A stretch of DNA of 64,000 nt from Megaleporinus macrocephalus (Eukaryota > Chordata > Actinopteri > Characiformes > Anostomidae), in NCBI GenBank assembly GCA_021613375.1, contig CM038719.1, forward strand, positions 35,223,747 through 35,287,746, written 5' to 3'. Both the position numbers and the translations under genes were made by a program. Shown here in pieces: positions 1-10,107 of this stretch (position 1 is its first letter; each line of letters begins with the position of its first letter). The notes under the pieces were generated by a model. The model made no database searches. It saw only the letters and a list, made by a program, of their open reading frames with translations, and was not told the origin of the DNA.

Positions 1-855
1 AGTCCAAGAGGTTATTATAATATTAAATTGTAATACAGATCTCAGGGAAATGGTTTAGACTAATGAATTCTTTCCTGAAGTGATTCCTGGTGCTTTTTAT
101 TTCTTTTGAAAATATGTTCACCTTTAGATCCTTTAGTTCTGTACAGTGTGTGTATATATAATGAGATTTTAACATGCTTGTGTCTCAGACTTCAGTATAA
201 AATTAAACACTTCAGCATGCCAGTTGTGGGATATTATGAGGAAACGCAAAAATATATATTACTTAGTTCTAGAAAGTTAGTTTTAGACATGACAGCATTT
301 CATAATTAAGATGAAATATCAGTTACCCTATTAAAACAATGCTCGTTTAGCTGGTTACCCTGCATGGCCATGCTGGTTGCAAAACTTAGCCTCCAACGAA
401 TTATATAATTACAGAATAATCATATAATATATAAAATGTTTTTTTATTTATATTTACACTATGATTACATTATGATTTCAGAATTATAACATAACATTTC
501 TTAACAAGGACAGGGTTTATTTGTGTTCAGAAACACGATATCTTACTGGTACAGTAAAAAAAAAAAAATTAAATACTTTCAATATTTGATATGGAGGGGG
601 CGGGGCATGTTCTTAACGCCCCCTGTGTAAAATACTCATGTAAACCTGGAAACCTAAATATTGCATACAGCAGATCTGTATAGATGTTCATTAAAGGAAT
701 AGCCAATTTCTAGCCAAATACGCACATAATCTGTACATCCACCTGTTTAGTTAAGTCAGTATTGTCCGGCAGAGGTGACCCACCTGGCTCCTGTTGCTCT
801 CTCTCTTCTTTTAATGAAGCTCATCTGATGAAACGTCTCAAATTCTGAGCTGTGA
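1..855. other. Non-coding interval left of the third D segment
   Basis: AT-rich DNA. I looked for J segments (reverse complement of WGxGTxVTV with a 23-RSS) and for further D segments and saw none. The only structure noted is a short GC-rich inverted repeat at about 595-630. The short ORF at 106-309 has no recognisable content. Confidence 0.5.
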
Positions 856-925
856 GGTTTTTGTCCACCTGTATATCACTGTGGTCGTAGTAGTTAACAC
901 AGCCTCATATCACTGCACAAAAACC
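856..925 (-). other. IGH D segment downstream of the constant gene, with both 12-RSSs
   Basis: Two RSSs face each other. On the plus strand they read: nonamer ggtttttgt (856-864), 12-bp spacer, heptamer cactgtg (877-883), a 14-bp core (884-897), heptamer cacagcc (898-904), 12-bp spacer, nonamer acaaaaacc (917-925). Both nonamers are perfect. One heptamer is perfect and the other (read as GGCTGTG in sense) is weak. The minus-strand core TTAACTACTACGAC can read N-Y-Y-D, a tyrosine-rich D. The segment lies 3' of the membrane exons in transcription order, so it should serve the next constant gene, by teleost precedent IgM, whose J and C would be left of this window. Confidence 0.85.
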
Positions 926-3040
926 TCCATCAGCACTGCAGTCGTTCCATATTCAGCTTTCTGAGTGAGGAGTGGAATAAAAACGTATCCAGGATCACAC
1001 TGTTTAAATCCAGCTCGGTGTCAACTTGAAGGATCATTTTAAGCAATGATCCATTTCACCTCGCTTCTCCTGCCCTAGAAATGTCTTGATCATAAAAGCC
1101 AACCCCAAACCAAATTCTGTTTAGTTCAATCACACCAGCTTCCAATGGATAGGCTGATCAGATAGATACATCACAGGTGTGTAATCATATTAGACCACTG
1201 CAGCAACTTTCACAAACCACCCCATTACATAATTGCATGCCAGTTATATTTAATCAATTAGTTTATTTGTTTAGTTTTGTTAGGTTATGTTTTTCCAGCT
1301 GTAGAAATGTTTTTTTTTTAATTGTTTATCTTAATTTCTGCTTATTTCCATAATGCTCTATTCCCAAGTTGGGAATCACTGAAACATTAATGCTCCAAAA
1401 AAGCTGAGATGTAAAAGTACTGTTGGTTTTGGTCTCATGCTATTAAAGATATTAACCATTTACTCTGGGTCTGTAGATATATAGAACAGTAATGCATGGA
1501 ATTTAGTTAGAAGAAATGAATAATGTCTTTATCAAATAATTTCTCTTCATCATTTTCTCATAGTGTGTCTAACTAAATAGTGTTATTAATATAAGAAGAT
1601 ATAATACATTTTTATTTTTATTTATACTGGGGAAAGTGATTCAGGTCAGGTCAACTTTGGATAATATAAAGTTTCTTAAAAGTTTATTATTCTTTGAATC
1701 TACTGTCTTCATATAGATGGAACATAAGTATTCATGTGATTCATGCATACAGTATACAGAATAAAGTATGCAATTTTAATGTTTTATTAACTTTTATTTT
1801 ATTCATAAAAACAAAATCATTTTCAAAAAGGTTCACAATCAACCTAAAGAACCATTATACCATGTAAAGAACCAATTAAGAAGTTCTATATAGAAGTCAT
1901 GGTTTCAAATAGAGCCACTCCATTTACTACAGAACGCTTAAGGGATCTTAATAAAAGTATATGCAGTCATGATGATGGTCATATTCCAGATCTCCAAGTG
2001 TACGTACAATATTGTCAATACCATTGTTACACATTCATTTATTTATGTATTTATTTTTTTACTTTTGTGAAGTCCTGTCATTTTACCCTTTTTTTCTTTC
2101 ATTTCAGTTCTTTCAGTTGAAATTTAGCAGGTGTGATCCTCTTGCTGTCCAAGCTCTCTTTTAGTTCCTGTTTGTGCTCATAATAGCAGAACAGATCAGT
2201 TTCTAGAAAGACCTTCAGCACCTGGTTTTACTGCATGTAGAGAGAAAAATGAAGAAAAGCTGTTGCTTTTATTGTTTTTATTTATCCTCACAGTTTAGAG
2301 TATGTTCATTAGAACCAGCTGAGACAAATGCATTGAAACAATTTTATGTAAAAATGAAGAGACGGCTGTTTACGATGTCTACTATGTTTTTTTTATTATG
2401 TAAGAAATCACAAAATGAAAATCATTGTAATATTCATACCTTTAATGTGTTCAGTAGGGGTATTACAGTAGCCTTGGGGCATTACAGTACATATATCTTT
2501 ATTAATGCTCTCTGTGTTTTAAAAGACACATTATATGTGATCCAGTTCAACCAAGCAGCAGTTAATGTATGCAATGTATTATTTAGTATTGAGCAAGCAC
2601 TGATTCAATAATTGAGCAAATCAGAAAAACAAACACCAAACAAGAATAATACTAAAGAGAGAAAGAAACATTTAAGGTTGACCTTTTTAGTAATGAAGGT
2701 AACTGAACATGTGGGTCTTTACTTGAGGACATGTCATTCACAGTAGAGTCACAACAGGTATATAGAAGGTCATTATATTAAGATTAACACACTCTTCTTT
2801 AAGAATTTCTGTAAAATTAAAATATTTGTACACAGAATTATTTGTGGTTTGATGGAAAATGGTTTGATGTGATAGAAACCAGACATCCCAAGCAGTTAAT
2901 GCCCGCTCCCTCAGATACAGTTATTAAATTATATGGTTCTAAATGTGGTGCCTGATGCTTTAGTTTTCAGAAGACTTTTGTCTATTACATATTTTTAAAG
3001 TTCATTCATGGTGGAGGGGTACATGCAAAGGGCTACCCAC
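926..3040. other. Intergenic interval between membrane exons and the next D
   Basis: AT-rich, with no V, D, J or constant exon recognised. Short ORFs on the plus strand (1899-2120, 2249-2611) show no known motif and run through low-complexity T-rich sequence. In other teleosts an interval of this kind can hold regulatory DNA, but nothing here shows it. Confidence 0.45.
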
Positions 3041-3046
3041 AAACAT

Positions 3047-3052
3047 TTTATT
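3047..3052 (-). terminator. Candidate poly(A) signal for the membrane transcript
   Basis: AATAAA on the minus strand, about 290 nt after the stop codon of the second membrane exon. Position and motif fit the 3' end of the membrane-form mRNA. In such AT-rich DNA the hexamer can occur by chance. Confidence 0.4.
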
Positions 3053-3340
3053 CTCAATATTTTACCATCATGAAGATATATATATACATATAAAAATTAT
3101 AAATTGAAACTATATACAGTTTCTCAAAAGCTATATCTGTATAGCTGCAGACATCATGAGCCCTGGTTCCTATTCCCACCACAGTCAAGAAATCTGAGAG
3201 TCAAAGCATTCTGAGTGTCTTGACATCTCAATGACTGGATTGTACAGAAAGTCTGAAGCCACACATCCTCCCAGACTATGGTTAGGTAGTTCACTGAGCT
3301 GGATAAGGTCTTTAGCACCAGTCAGTCTGCATTTCACTCA

Positions 3341-3349
3341 TCATTTCAC
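3341..3349 (-). CDS. Constant gene membrane exon TM2 (coding part)
   Basis: After an acceptor TTTTACAG the exon reads GTG AAA TGA, that is V-K-stop. With the preceding lysine from TM1 this gives the KVK cytoplasmic tail usual in fish membrane immunoglobulins. The 3' UTR continues to the left. Confidence 0.85.
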   Translation of the reverse strand: MK

Positions 3350-5679
3350 CTGTAAAACACATATTAGACACAAACAATCATGTGATACAGGCTAAGAAAA
3401 CAAACACACAAATAAAAAATCAAGTCTACCAAATATCTGTACCTTGGAGAGGCTGAGGACAGTGCTGTAGATAAGAGAGAAGATGAAGAGTAAGATGAAG
3501 GATGAGGCGGTGGACCACAAGCTGTTGAACTCATCCTCAACTGAAATGTCATTAGAACATTGTACATATGCCTCAAGTTCTCCTAAATGCAGAAGAAAAT
3601 AGAGATATACATTTAAAACAGGCTCAAGTTACAAAATAGCAATACATAAAATAGCAAATAAAAAGAAATCATTAACATAATTAGTATACTAATTAAAACA
3701 TAGACCTGAAGTTCCACCAGTAGAGTTAAGACAATTTTTCTATGTAACCGATTAAGATCAAAGTCATTCAGAGTGATATGAAATATTCTGAAATGTTCCT
3801 TTAAGAAGGAGTTGGATATTGTGTTATGCATAATATTACATTTTATGTACTGTGTGCAGTGATAATTGTCTAAATAAGAACCCAAAGTTAACATGAATAA
3901 TGAAAGTTTAAAGAACAGTTCTTAACATGGAAACGTAAAAGCACCATGTCTTGTTTGTTTATAGAGAAGTGAGAAAAAACTAAATGCTTTTAAAGAAATC
4001 TTTTAAATAATTGTTCTAGGAGAAATCATTACATCAGTATTGAACTTTGATATGGTTGTTTAAGGAATTTTGGAAATCTAACGAAGATGGTCTGATGTTC
4101 TCAGACCAATAGACTGACCAGACCTCAACATCACTGAATGTGTTTGGAATTATTTGGATGGTTGGATCCTAAACCCACTTAGAAGAAGCTTTGGAGATGT
4201 GTCTCTGAAAGTGAGTCTGAACAGAAGGGAAGCTGTAATAAAGGCTGCGGTTGCTTTACACTATATGACACTATATTTACTTAATGGCCGTTTTACTAGA
4301 AATTAAAGGAATAAAGCATGCTTACTTATTTTTACTATACATGAAAAATAATATTTCTCCACTTTATTGCATAAACATATGCAACACATTTGGTGTTCTA
4401 ATTCCCTTTTAGAGACATTTGACTGATATCCATGATTGAGGAGTATTTGTTGTTAAATATGGTGCCAATTTATAATCTCAAGCAGTACATTAAAATTAAA
4501 AAGCAATAAAAAGCAATAAGTTGGAGACTCGAAAATCTTGCTGTAACATTTAATCTAAAATAGTTTACATCTATGCAAGCGTACAAAAATGAACATGAGC
4601 AGATCAAAAACAGAGACAGCATAAGACCAACATCCATCCAAGACACATAACATGGAACATGCAGAGGCCAGTGTGTAAATCATACGGAGAGTTCCTCATA
4701 TTTTCATAATTAATCACTATGTGGTTTTGAATAATAACAGCTGAAGTTCAGGATTTTTTTATTTTATTTTATTATTTTAATGTTTGTATCTACACAATGG
4801 CCCACACAGCAGCATAACAGTACAAACAAAAACATTAGATGGGTGAACATAGACGAGAAATCAAGACAAACAGCATCTCAGACCATTCAGGTGAAGTAGA
4901 GGAAGCATTCCAATCAGCCAGATACAGCTGTTAGTGATGCTTCCTGACCATCAGGGTCTGAGAGAACTCTCAGCGACATGGAGCCACAGGACATGGAGGG
5001 CAGGTGTTTTTACTCTTAGATGTTGTTTTCATTATCGGTGAGCTGTGATTCTCCATGTTGGCGTGCTTGACGGAACAAGTGAAGAGCTCTTGGCTGTTGT
5101 ACTGGTTTCCAGTGACCGTCAGAACGCTTAAAACAGACACGGGGGCTCCGTTTTTGTAGATGGGCTCTGTCATGCTGCCTTCAAATGACTGGCTGCCCTT
5201 TTGCCAGATGACATACACATCCCCGAGACGAGAGCTGTTCACCTCACACACCAGAGAGATTTTCTCATCATCAAGAACAGCTTCCTTAGGTTCATAGATC
5301 CGAACAGAGTATCTCGTATCTGGAAAAAATATATAAAAAGCTCAATTTAATAAAACTACTGGTAACTGGAGGAAATACAGCTCTGATAATGCACAATATG
5401 ACCATACAGTAATAATTATGAATGACGAGTAACACATTTCTGATAAACTCAAATAGAAAAAAGAAAGAAACAAACAAACAATCAAACAAAAAAGCGAGTA
5501 AACAAGGGATGGATTGAACAGAAGAAGAACATACAAAAAAGGAAAGAAAGAAAGAAAGAAAGAACAGAGGCAAATGAAAGAAAAAATAAAGTAGAAAAAG
5601 AACAGAAGCCAATAAATCAAAGAGAAAAATAAAGAAAGAGAGGAAGAATGAAAGAACCAAAGATAGAAGATGAGAAATA

Positions 5680-5715
<36 letters not shown>

Positions 5716-5774
5716 ATGAAAGAAAGAAATGAATAATAGAAAGACAGAAATAAAAGAGAAGCAAATAAAAGATA

Positions 5775-5807
<33 letters not shown>

Positions 5808-7800
5808 AGCAATGAAATGAAGGAAAAACAGAAATAAAAGAGAAAAGCAAAAAAAGGAAAGATTGAAAGAATAAATAAAAAAATAAAGAAAGAAAGGGAT
5901 AAAATTAAGAAAGACACAAGACTCATGGTAAAGGTAGGTGTAAGATGTCTGTGTTGGAAGGAAAAGAAAACTACTCCTTATTTCCTAAAAGGAAAGCATT
6001 GCTTGCAAGTCAATGAAACAGAGAACATATAAAGAATAGAGAACAAGAGGAAAAGAAAGAAACAGCTAGATGTAATGATGGAACACATTACCTCCTTGTT
6101 TAATTCTGATGTCTGCGTGGATTATTTTTTCGTCTCTGGCTGCAGAGCATTTCACTGCTGTACCTGAGAACCAGTCTGATTCACTGAGCGTCAGTGTGCT
6201 AGTCTTCACAAACAGCTGTTCTTCCTGTTTAACCTCAGCTTCAGTAATGTCTGTCTTTTTGACCGGGTTGTCTCCAAATGTCCATGACACTTGGGCTGCT
6301 CTGACCTCCATCTCATTATCTCCACTTACAACACAGTCCAGTTTCGCTTTGTTATGTATAAACAGCTCTCTGACCACAGGTGGAGTGACTGTCACCATGA
6401 ATTTACCTAAATTAACAAATACAAATAGTGCAGCCTTATTAAACATTTATATATTCATGTATTTTACTATGATTACTACACATTTTCTTATTGATTGATT
6501 ATTTATTTATTCATAGTATTACATATGAAATATACAGATATCTTATATACAGAGATCTTATAACCATCTCGACTGTACCTGTGAAAGAGCGCGACCGTGT
6601 ATAGTTCTTGTTCTGATGTAATACGTCACACCTGTACTCCACATTTTTTTTCCAGGAAGCTTCATTAACTTTAAGAAGGCTGCCGGCTGTGTACAAGCCT
6701 GAAGCACTGCGGCTGGCTGGCAAGTTCTGACCAGTAACTTCCCGGCCATCCTCTACCAGCTTTATGGTGAAGTCCTTTGGGAAGAAGTCCTCAATGACAC
6801 ACATGATGGAATTACCATCAGAAACTTTCACCAGATTAACACTTGGTGATTTTTCCTCTGCAACAACAAAAACAACAACAACAACCATGTCAACAACAAC
6901 AAAAAACATACACAGTTTAAATTTGTGATAAATAACCAGTGCCTGAATTTACCATATACTATTGAAAAACATAACTCTTCAGGAGTTCTTTAGTGAAAAC
7001 AATGGTTCTATATAGACAAATGTTCTTTTAGATGGAGAATCCTTTTTTTAAGTTTTAGGGGAGCTCAGATATGAGTGAATCAGGAATCTGGTACAGCTTC
7101 AAGCTCTCGTCAAATGACAGGTTTTCTAAGTGAGAAGAAGTTAGCAGACCTTCCAAGCCTAACGCACTTACACTGTTTAATTGTTTAACTGTTAAACACA
7201 TGAGCAATACATATGCAAATCAGCATAAATACATAGTACTATTTACATAGTATGTAAATAAATACAATACAAAGTAGCATGAATATCTTATTGTGAAAGA
7301 ATAGATCATATTTTGTGCTCCAGTTTGAAGAACAAAGTGCAGTTCCAGATTTCTCCTGGACGCCCCAGACATTGTATCATTATATGCAGCAATCTTGATT
7401 TAGCTTAGTGAAGTACTGAGCAGTCAAAGCAGGTATTAGATCAGAACTGTAAATAATACTGGGTTGTTTCCACAAGGAGAAGCTTAGAAAGGGTTAAATA
7501 AACATAATTTTTTATTTATTTATATACCTCGTAAATGAAGGGTCTGGTCGCCCACTTTGCATGTGACCAGCTTGCCGCTCTTCCAGTCAGCCTTCGCCAC
7601 ACTGATGACGCTCACTTTAGTGTACGAGCCATCCCTTGGTATAGCAGCGTACTGATTAAAGTTGGTCATCTTGTTTTTATCGTTTTCTACCCACTCGAAT
7701 GGCAAGTCTGCCAGAAGCCCTGTAGATATGCAGCCCAGCTGGAAATGATCGCCACTGGAGCACTCCAGTACTGGGAGGATCGACACTGACGTTTCCTTTC
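3341..7800 (-). CDS. ighz: Immunoglobulin heavy-chain constant gene, four CH domains plus membrane exons, probable IgT/IgZ
   Basis: Minus-strand exons CH1 (7528-7800), CH2 (6579-6857), CH3 (6092-6406), CH4 (4970-5319), TM1 (3443-3582) and TM2 (3341-3349). The CH exons begin with two bases of a split codon and end with one, so all join in phase 1 and J splices onto CH1 in frame. The product is the constant part of a heavy chain: secreted if CH4 is read to its stop, membrane-bound if a donor inside CH4 joins TM1. The call of IgT/IgZ rather than IgM rests mainly on layout: it has its own two D and one J segments upstream and another D lies beyond it. The CH4-to-TM splice also fits, because teleost IgM normally splices CH3 to TM. 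IgD is excluded because it has more domains and no D-J of its own. IgM remains possible and a protein alignment would settle it. Confidence 0.78.
3443..3582 (-). CDS. Constant gene membrane exon TM1
   Basis: 140 nt, with acceptor GCATTTAG and donor GTACAG. It encodes an acidic extracellular linker containing one Cys (motif YVQCSND), then VEDEFNSLW and a transmembrane helix with TASSFILLFIFSLIYSTV, ending SLSK. The polar residues within the helix (the S/T and Y pattern around SLIYST) are the usual signature for pairing with the signalling partners of the B-cell receptor. The linker cysteine could make an inter-heavy-chain disulphide. The exon begins with GA, which completes an AGA codon with the last A of the truncated CH4. 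Confidence 0.9.
3583..4757. other. CH4-TM1 intron (left part)
   Basis: Intron DNA, AT-rich. It contains a small Tc1/mariner-like relic at about 4090-4300 (listed separately). No other gene was seen; the short minus-strand ORF 3613-3894 has no recognisable content. Confidence 0.5.
4090..4300 (+). mobile_element. Tc1/mariner-type transposase relic in the constant-gene intron
   Basis: In one plus-strand frame (about 4119-4170) the sequence reads PDLNITECVWNYLDGW. This resembles the C-terminal (S)PDLNPIExVW block of Tc1/mariner DDE transposases. Only this patch is recognisable, there is no open frame, and no terminal inverted repeats were found. It is an old fragment lying against the direction of the host gene. 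Confidence 0.45.
4758..4773 (-). terminator. Candidate poly(A) signals for the secreted transcript
   Basis: Three overlapping AATAAA hexamers on the minus strand, about 200 nt after the CH4 stop and before TM1. Their position is where a secreted-form poly(A) site is expected. Use of this site would cut off the membrane exons. Confidence 0.5.
4970..5319 (-). CDS. Constant domain CH4 with secretory tail
   Basis: Acceptor TTTTTTCCAG, first codons DTRYSV. Ig fold: first Cys in SLVCEV, Trp in VYVIWQKG, second Cys in FTCSVKH. Potential N-glycosylation sites are NSS and NHS. The secreted form runs to a TGA at 4970-4972 through a short tail with three cysteines, containing NTCPPCPVAPCR. A donor inside the exon (AAGA|GTAAAA, cut after 5014) removes this tail and leaves one base, in phase with TM1. 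So the same exon serves both forms. The tail differs from the mu tailpiece, and its cysteines are candidates for covalent multimer formation. Confidence 0.88.
5320..6091. repeat. CH3-CH4 intron with long GAAA-rich microsatellite
   Basis: About 5460-5915 is an imperfect GAAA/AAAG tract, purine-rich on the plus strand and pyrimidine-rich in the transcript. It creates long spurious minus-strand ORFs of Phe, Leu and Ser. The tract is close enough to the CH4 acceptor to lengthen the pyrimidine content of the intron. No gene was seen in it. Confidence 0.85.
6092..6406 (-). CDS. Constant domain CH3
   Basis: 315 nt. Acceptor TTAATTTAG, donor GTAATG. The domain starts GKFMVTVTPPVV. It shows a first Cys in LDCVVSG, Trp in QVSWTFGD and second Cys in VKCSAARD, the normal Ig C-domain pattern, and is about 105 residues long. 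A free-standing exon joined to its neighbours in phase 1. Confidence 0.9.
6579..6857 (-). CDS. Constant domain CH2, lacking the core tryptophan
   Basis: 279 nt. Acceptor TTGTTGCAG, donor GTACAG. It starts EEKSPSVN. The two Ig cysteines are in IMCVIEDFFP and YRCDVLHQ. The position usually held by Trp on strand C reads Leu (FTIKLVEDG). One N-glycosylation site, NYT, lies near the end. No hinge-like segment precedes it. Otherwise an ordinary C domain of about 93 residues. Confidence 0.9.
6858..7527. other. CH1-CH2 intron
   Basis: AT-rich intron. A short CAA/ACA-rich run (6860-6905) lies next to the CH2 acceptor and becomes the TTG-rich pyrimidine tract in the transcript. Nothing else was recognised. 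Confidence 0.6.
7528..7800 (-). CDS. Constant domain CH1
   Basis: 273 nt. Acceptor GTGTTTAAG, donor GTATAT. J ends with a single base G that is completed by GA of CH1. The protein starts KETSVSILPVLEC, where the early Cys is the expected site of the disulphide to the light chain. The intradomain Cys pair lies in LGCISTG and VTCKVG, and Trp in PFEWVEN. CH1 is the exon the rearranged V-D-J is spliced to. Confidence 0.9.
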
Positions 7801-7868
7801 CTTAAACACACACACACAGATTAAACTCATCCACATATACCAATATCTTTTTTTCTCTCAAGCCACAA

Positions 7869-7935
<67 letters not shown>

Positions 7936-8984
7936 GAGTGTTATATACCACTGTGTGAAAAATTCATGATGAATGGACTAATAGAAATGCTCTAAAATCA
8001 CTGTTGGTTCCATTGACATTATATATGTAAAAAACACTCCATTCAATTGTTAGGATCATTACATCACTAATCAGTATTAGTGATGTAATGTGTAAACTTG
8101 TTTAAACGCTGTCATAACTCTTGCGGGACCTTTAGTGGTTCATATAAACCGCCTTTAAAGAACTCTTACAAGACGCGTAAAACACAGCAACACAGTACTG
8201 ATACATTACATTAACATAGCAGAGAGAGTATCTTTCACGTTGAATAGAGTGCTGTTTTAAAGCCAAAGACCACTATTCATTTATTATACAGACATTTATT
8301 CATTAGAAGATGAATTTATAGAAGGTTAGAAGAAGGTTTATAAAACCAGTTATTTCGCAATAAATGAGAAACACTTAGAAAAAAATACATACCTCATATG
8401 TGGCAATCTATTATAAATTCTCGCTAATTAAGCAGCTTTTTATAGTATTTTTATGACACAAATCTAAAATTATAGCGTATTACGTAATAACACTTCCATA
8501 TCGTTTTCCCATGTTTCAGCTTTATGCTGTTTCTAAAATGCTGCAAACTGTAAATAAAGTATTGCTTTAAGATTTTCTAGAACTTTTAAAACCAGATAAA
8601 ACCTTAATAACTTAATAACTGACTTAATAACTGATCGCGGAGGCCGTATGTAGTTAATTAAAGTTATAGTTTATAGTTTTGCTAAACGTCTACACATATA
8701 GTGTTAACGACTTTATTCGGATTGAGAAGAAAAAATACAGTTAGTAAAAATGAATAAAGAAACAAAAAACACTACCACTACATTCACTTGGCATATTTTT
8801 TTCTGATTGGCTGAATGTTTTTCAATGTTTGTTGTAATGTATTTAAAATCTGAAAGATAGTTTTTTACCGGATTGTGAAGGATATAAAATAATTACACTT
8901 ACATCGCAATCTTTAACATCAAAGCAGACTGTTTATTACAGAGGTATGCTTAAAAGACTGGTTATATGGTGCACTGAAATGTAT

Positions 8985-9015
<31 letters not shown>

Positions 9016-9575
9016 TGTTATGGTTTTTACCACTGTTACCACCACTAAAACCACTACTACTACTACTACTACTAATAATAATAATAATAATAAATATATA
9101 TAAAAAAAACCTTCCTTCCGTACCATTTAATATCGGCTCTGCATGAATATCTGAGCTCGAATTATAAGTCTTTCAAATGTGAATAATTTTAAGTTGTCGA
9201 TTATTAAAGCATTTGTAATATTATGGTGACCCGAATGCTCGTCCACAATAATGACTGTTTCATGAACGCAAACCAAACTATTATAAACATATCGAGGAGT
9301 TTTTCTGACAGTGATACAGCGGTAAGTTTTCACTTTGTAACTGTTCACAAAGCATAATAATAAGCTGATAAGGCGTCACAAATCTAACACTGAACGCCTA
9401 ATATACGTTTGGAATGTTGTTATTTGGCACATATCTGACCCCGCTTGCATGCATTAATATTTCCACCAATATTGCCATCAACTGTCCCAAACCGGCCAAA
9501 GAAAAAGAGATGAAAAACCCATATAAATTAAAAAGACCTGTGAAGGTGAAATTAGCCTGTATTGTTTAAATGAGG
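7801..9575. other. J-CH1 intron with (TA)n tract
   Basis: About 1.8 kb of AT-rich intron between J and CH1. It holds a (TA)n run at 7872-7931, an (ATTT)n run at 8979-9015 and a short (ACT/AAT)n run at 9055-9090. No second J with an RSS was seen. In mammals the heavy-chain intronic enhancer lies here; no enhancer motif cluster was identified by eye. Confidence 0.55.
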
Positions 9576-9581
9576 ACTTAC

Positions 9582-9665
9582 CTGAAACGATGACTTGGGT
9601 TCCTTTCCCCCAGTAGTCGAAAACATCACTGTGATCCTTACTTTGCTAGCAGCTGTACAAAAACC
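9582..9665 (-). other. IGH J segment with 23-RSS
   Basis: The minus-strand coding part 9582-9626 reads VFDYWGKGTQVIVS followed by G and a donor GTAAGT (plus-strand acttac, 9576-9581). This is the J motif W-G-x-G-T. On its 5' side (plus-strand 9627-9665) lie a heptamer cactgtg, a 23-bp spacer and a perfect nonamer acaaaaacc. The heptamer differs from the consensus at its centre base only. It is the only J found for this constant gene. Confidence 0.95.
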
Positions 9666-9875
9666 TCCACAGCAGAAGAAAGATAGCAGAAGAACAGAAG
9701 AGCAGAACTTCAAAACTGTATAAACCCCTGAACACACCACTACCAGCAAACTTTCAATATCTGTCAGATCATTAGCCTTTAGCTTTAAGCACAATGTGAA
9801 ACACAACCAATTATAATGACTGGTTCAGTCAGGAACACAGAAAACCACCACTACATTGTTTCCAAAGACAGCCTG

Positions 9876-9950
9876 GGTTTTTGTTAAGGATTGTATCTCT
9901 GTGCCCCTACCCCACCCCATATCACCGTGATACACTAGAAGACAAAAACC
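9876..9950 (-). other. IGH D segment (J-proximal), G-rich, with two 12-RSSs
   Basis: Plus-strand order: nonamer ggtttttgt (9876-9884), 12-bp spacer, heptamer ctctgtg (9897-9903), 19-bp core (9904-9922), heptamer caccgtg (9923-9929), 12-bp spacer, nonamer acaaaaacc (9942-9950). Both nonamers are perfect and both heptamers differ at one base. The sense core ATATGGGGTGGGGTAGGGG reads IWGGVG or MGWGRG, with a stop in the third frame. Both signals obey the 12/23 rule with the 23-RSSs of J and most V genes. Confidence 0.93.
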
Positions 9951-10038
9951 TGAATGTGTGTACCAGTTAAGCAAACAGATCCTTATTCATGTTAAAACTA
10001 AAGCACGTTCATAGAGCACAACTAAACAGCCTCCCTGA

Positions 10039-10107
10039 GGTTCTTGTACAGTGTTTTTTTACTGTGCGTCCCAGTTATACACTATGTTGACTCCTACTGC
10101 AAAAACC
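10039..10107 (-). other. IGH D segment (V-proximal) with two 12-RSSs
   Basis: Plus-strand order: nonamer ggttcttgt (10039-10047), 12-bp spacer, heptamer tactgtg (10060-10066), 13-bp core (10067-10079), heptamer cactatg (10080-10086), 12-bp spacer, nonamer gcaaaaacc (10099-10107). Each nonamer and heptamer departs from consensus at one base. The sense core TATAACTGGGACG reads YNWD in one frame. It lies 89 bp from the next D, so the pair forms a compact D cluster 5' of J. Confidence 0.92.

Noticed and set aside
770..800. A J-like ggtgacccacctggctcctg left of the third D
   Set aside because: No W-G-x-G frame and no 23-RSS at the proper place.
5292..5926. Long overlapping minus-strand ORFs (up to 194 aa) rich in Phe, Leu and Ser that look like membrane proteins
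   Set aside because: They are translations of the GAAA-type purine tract in the CH3-CH4 intron and have no start context or domain.
6109..6498. Plus-strand ORF of 129 aa over CH3
   Set aside because: Antisense of a well-supported constant exon with correct splice sites. No independent motif.
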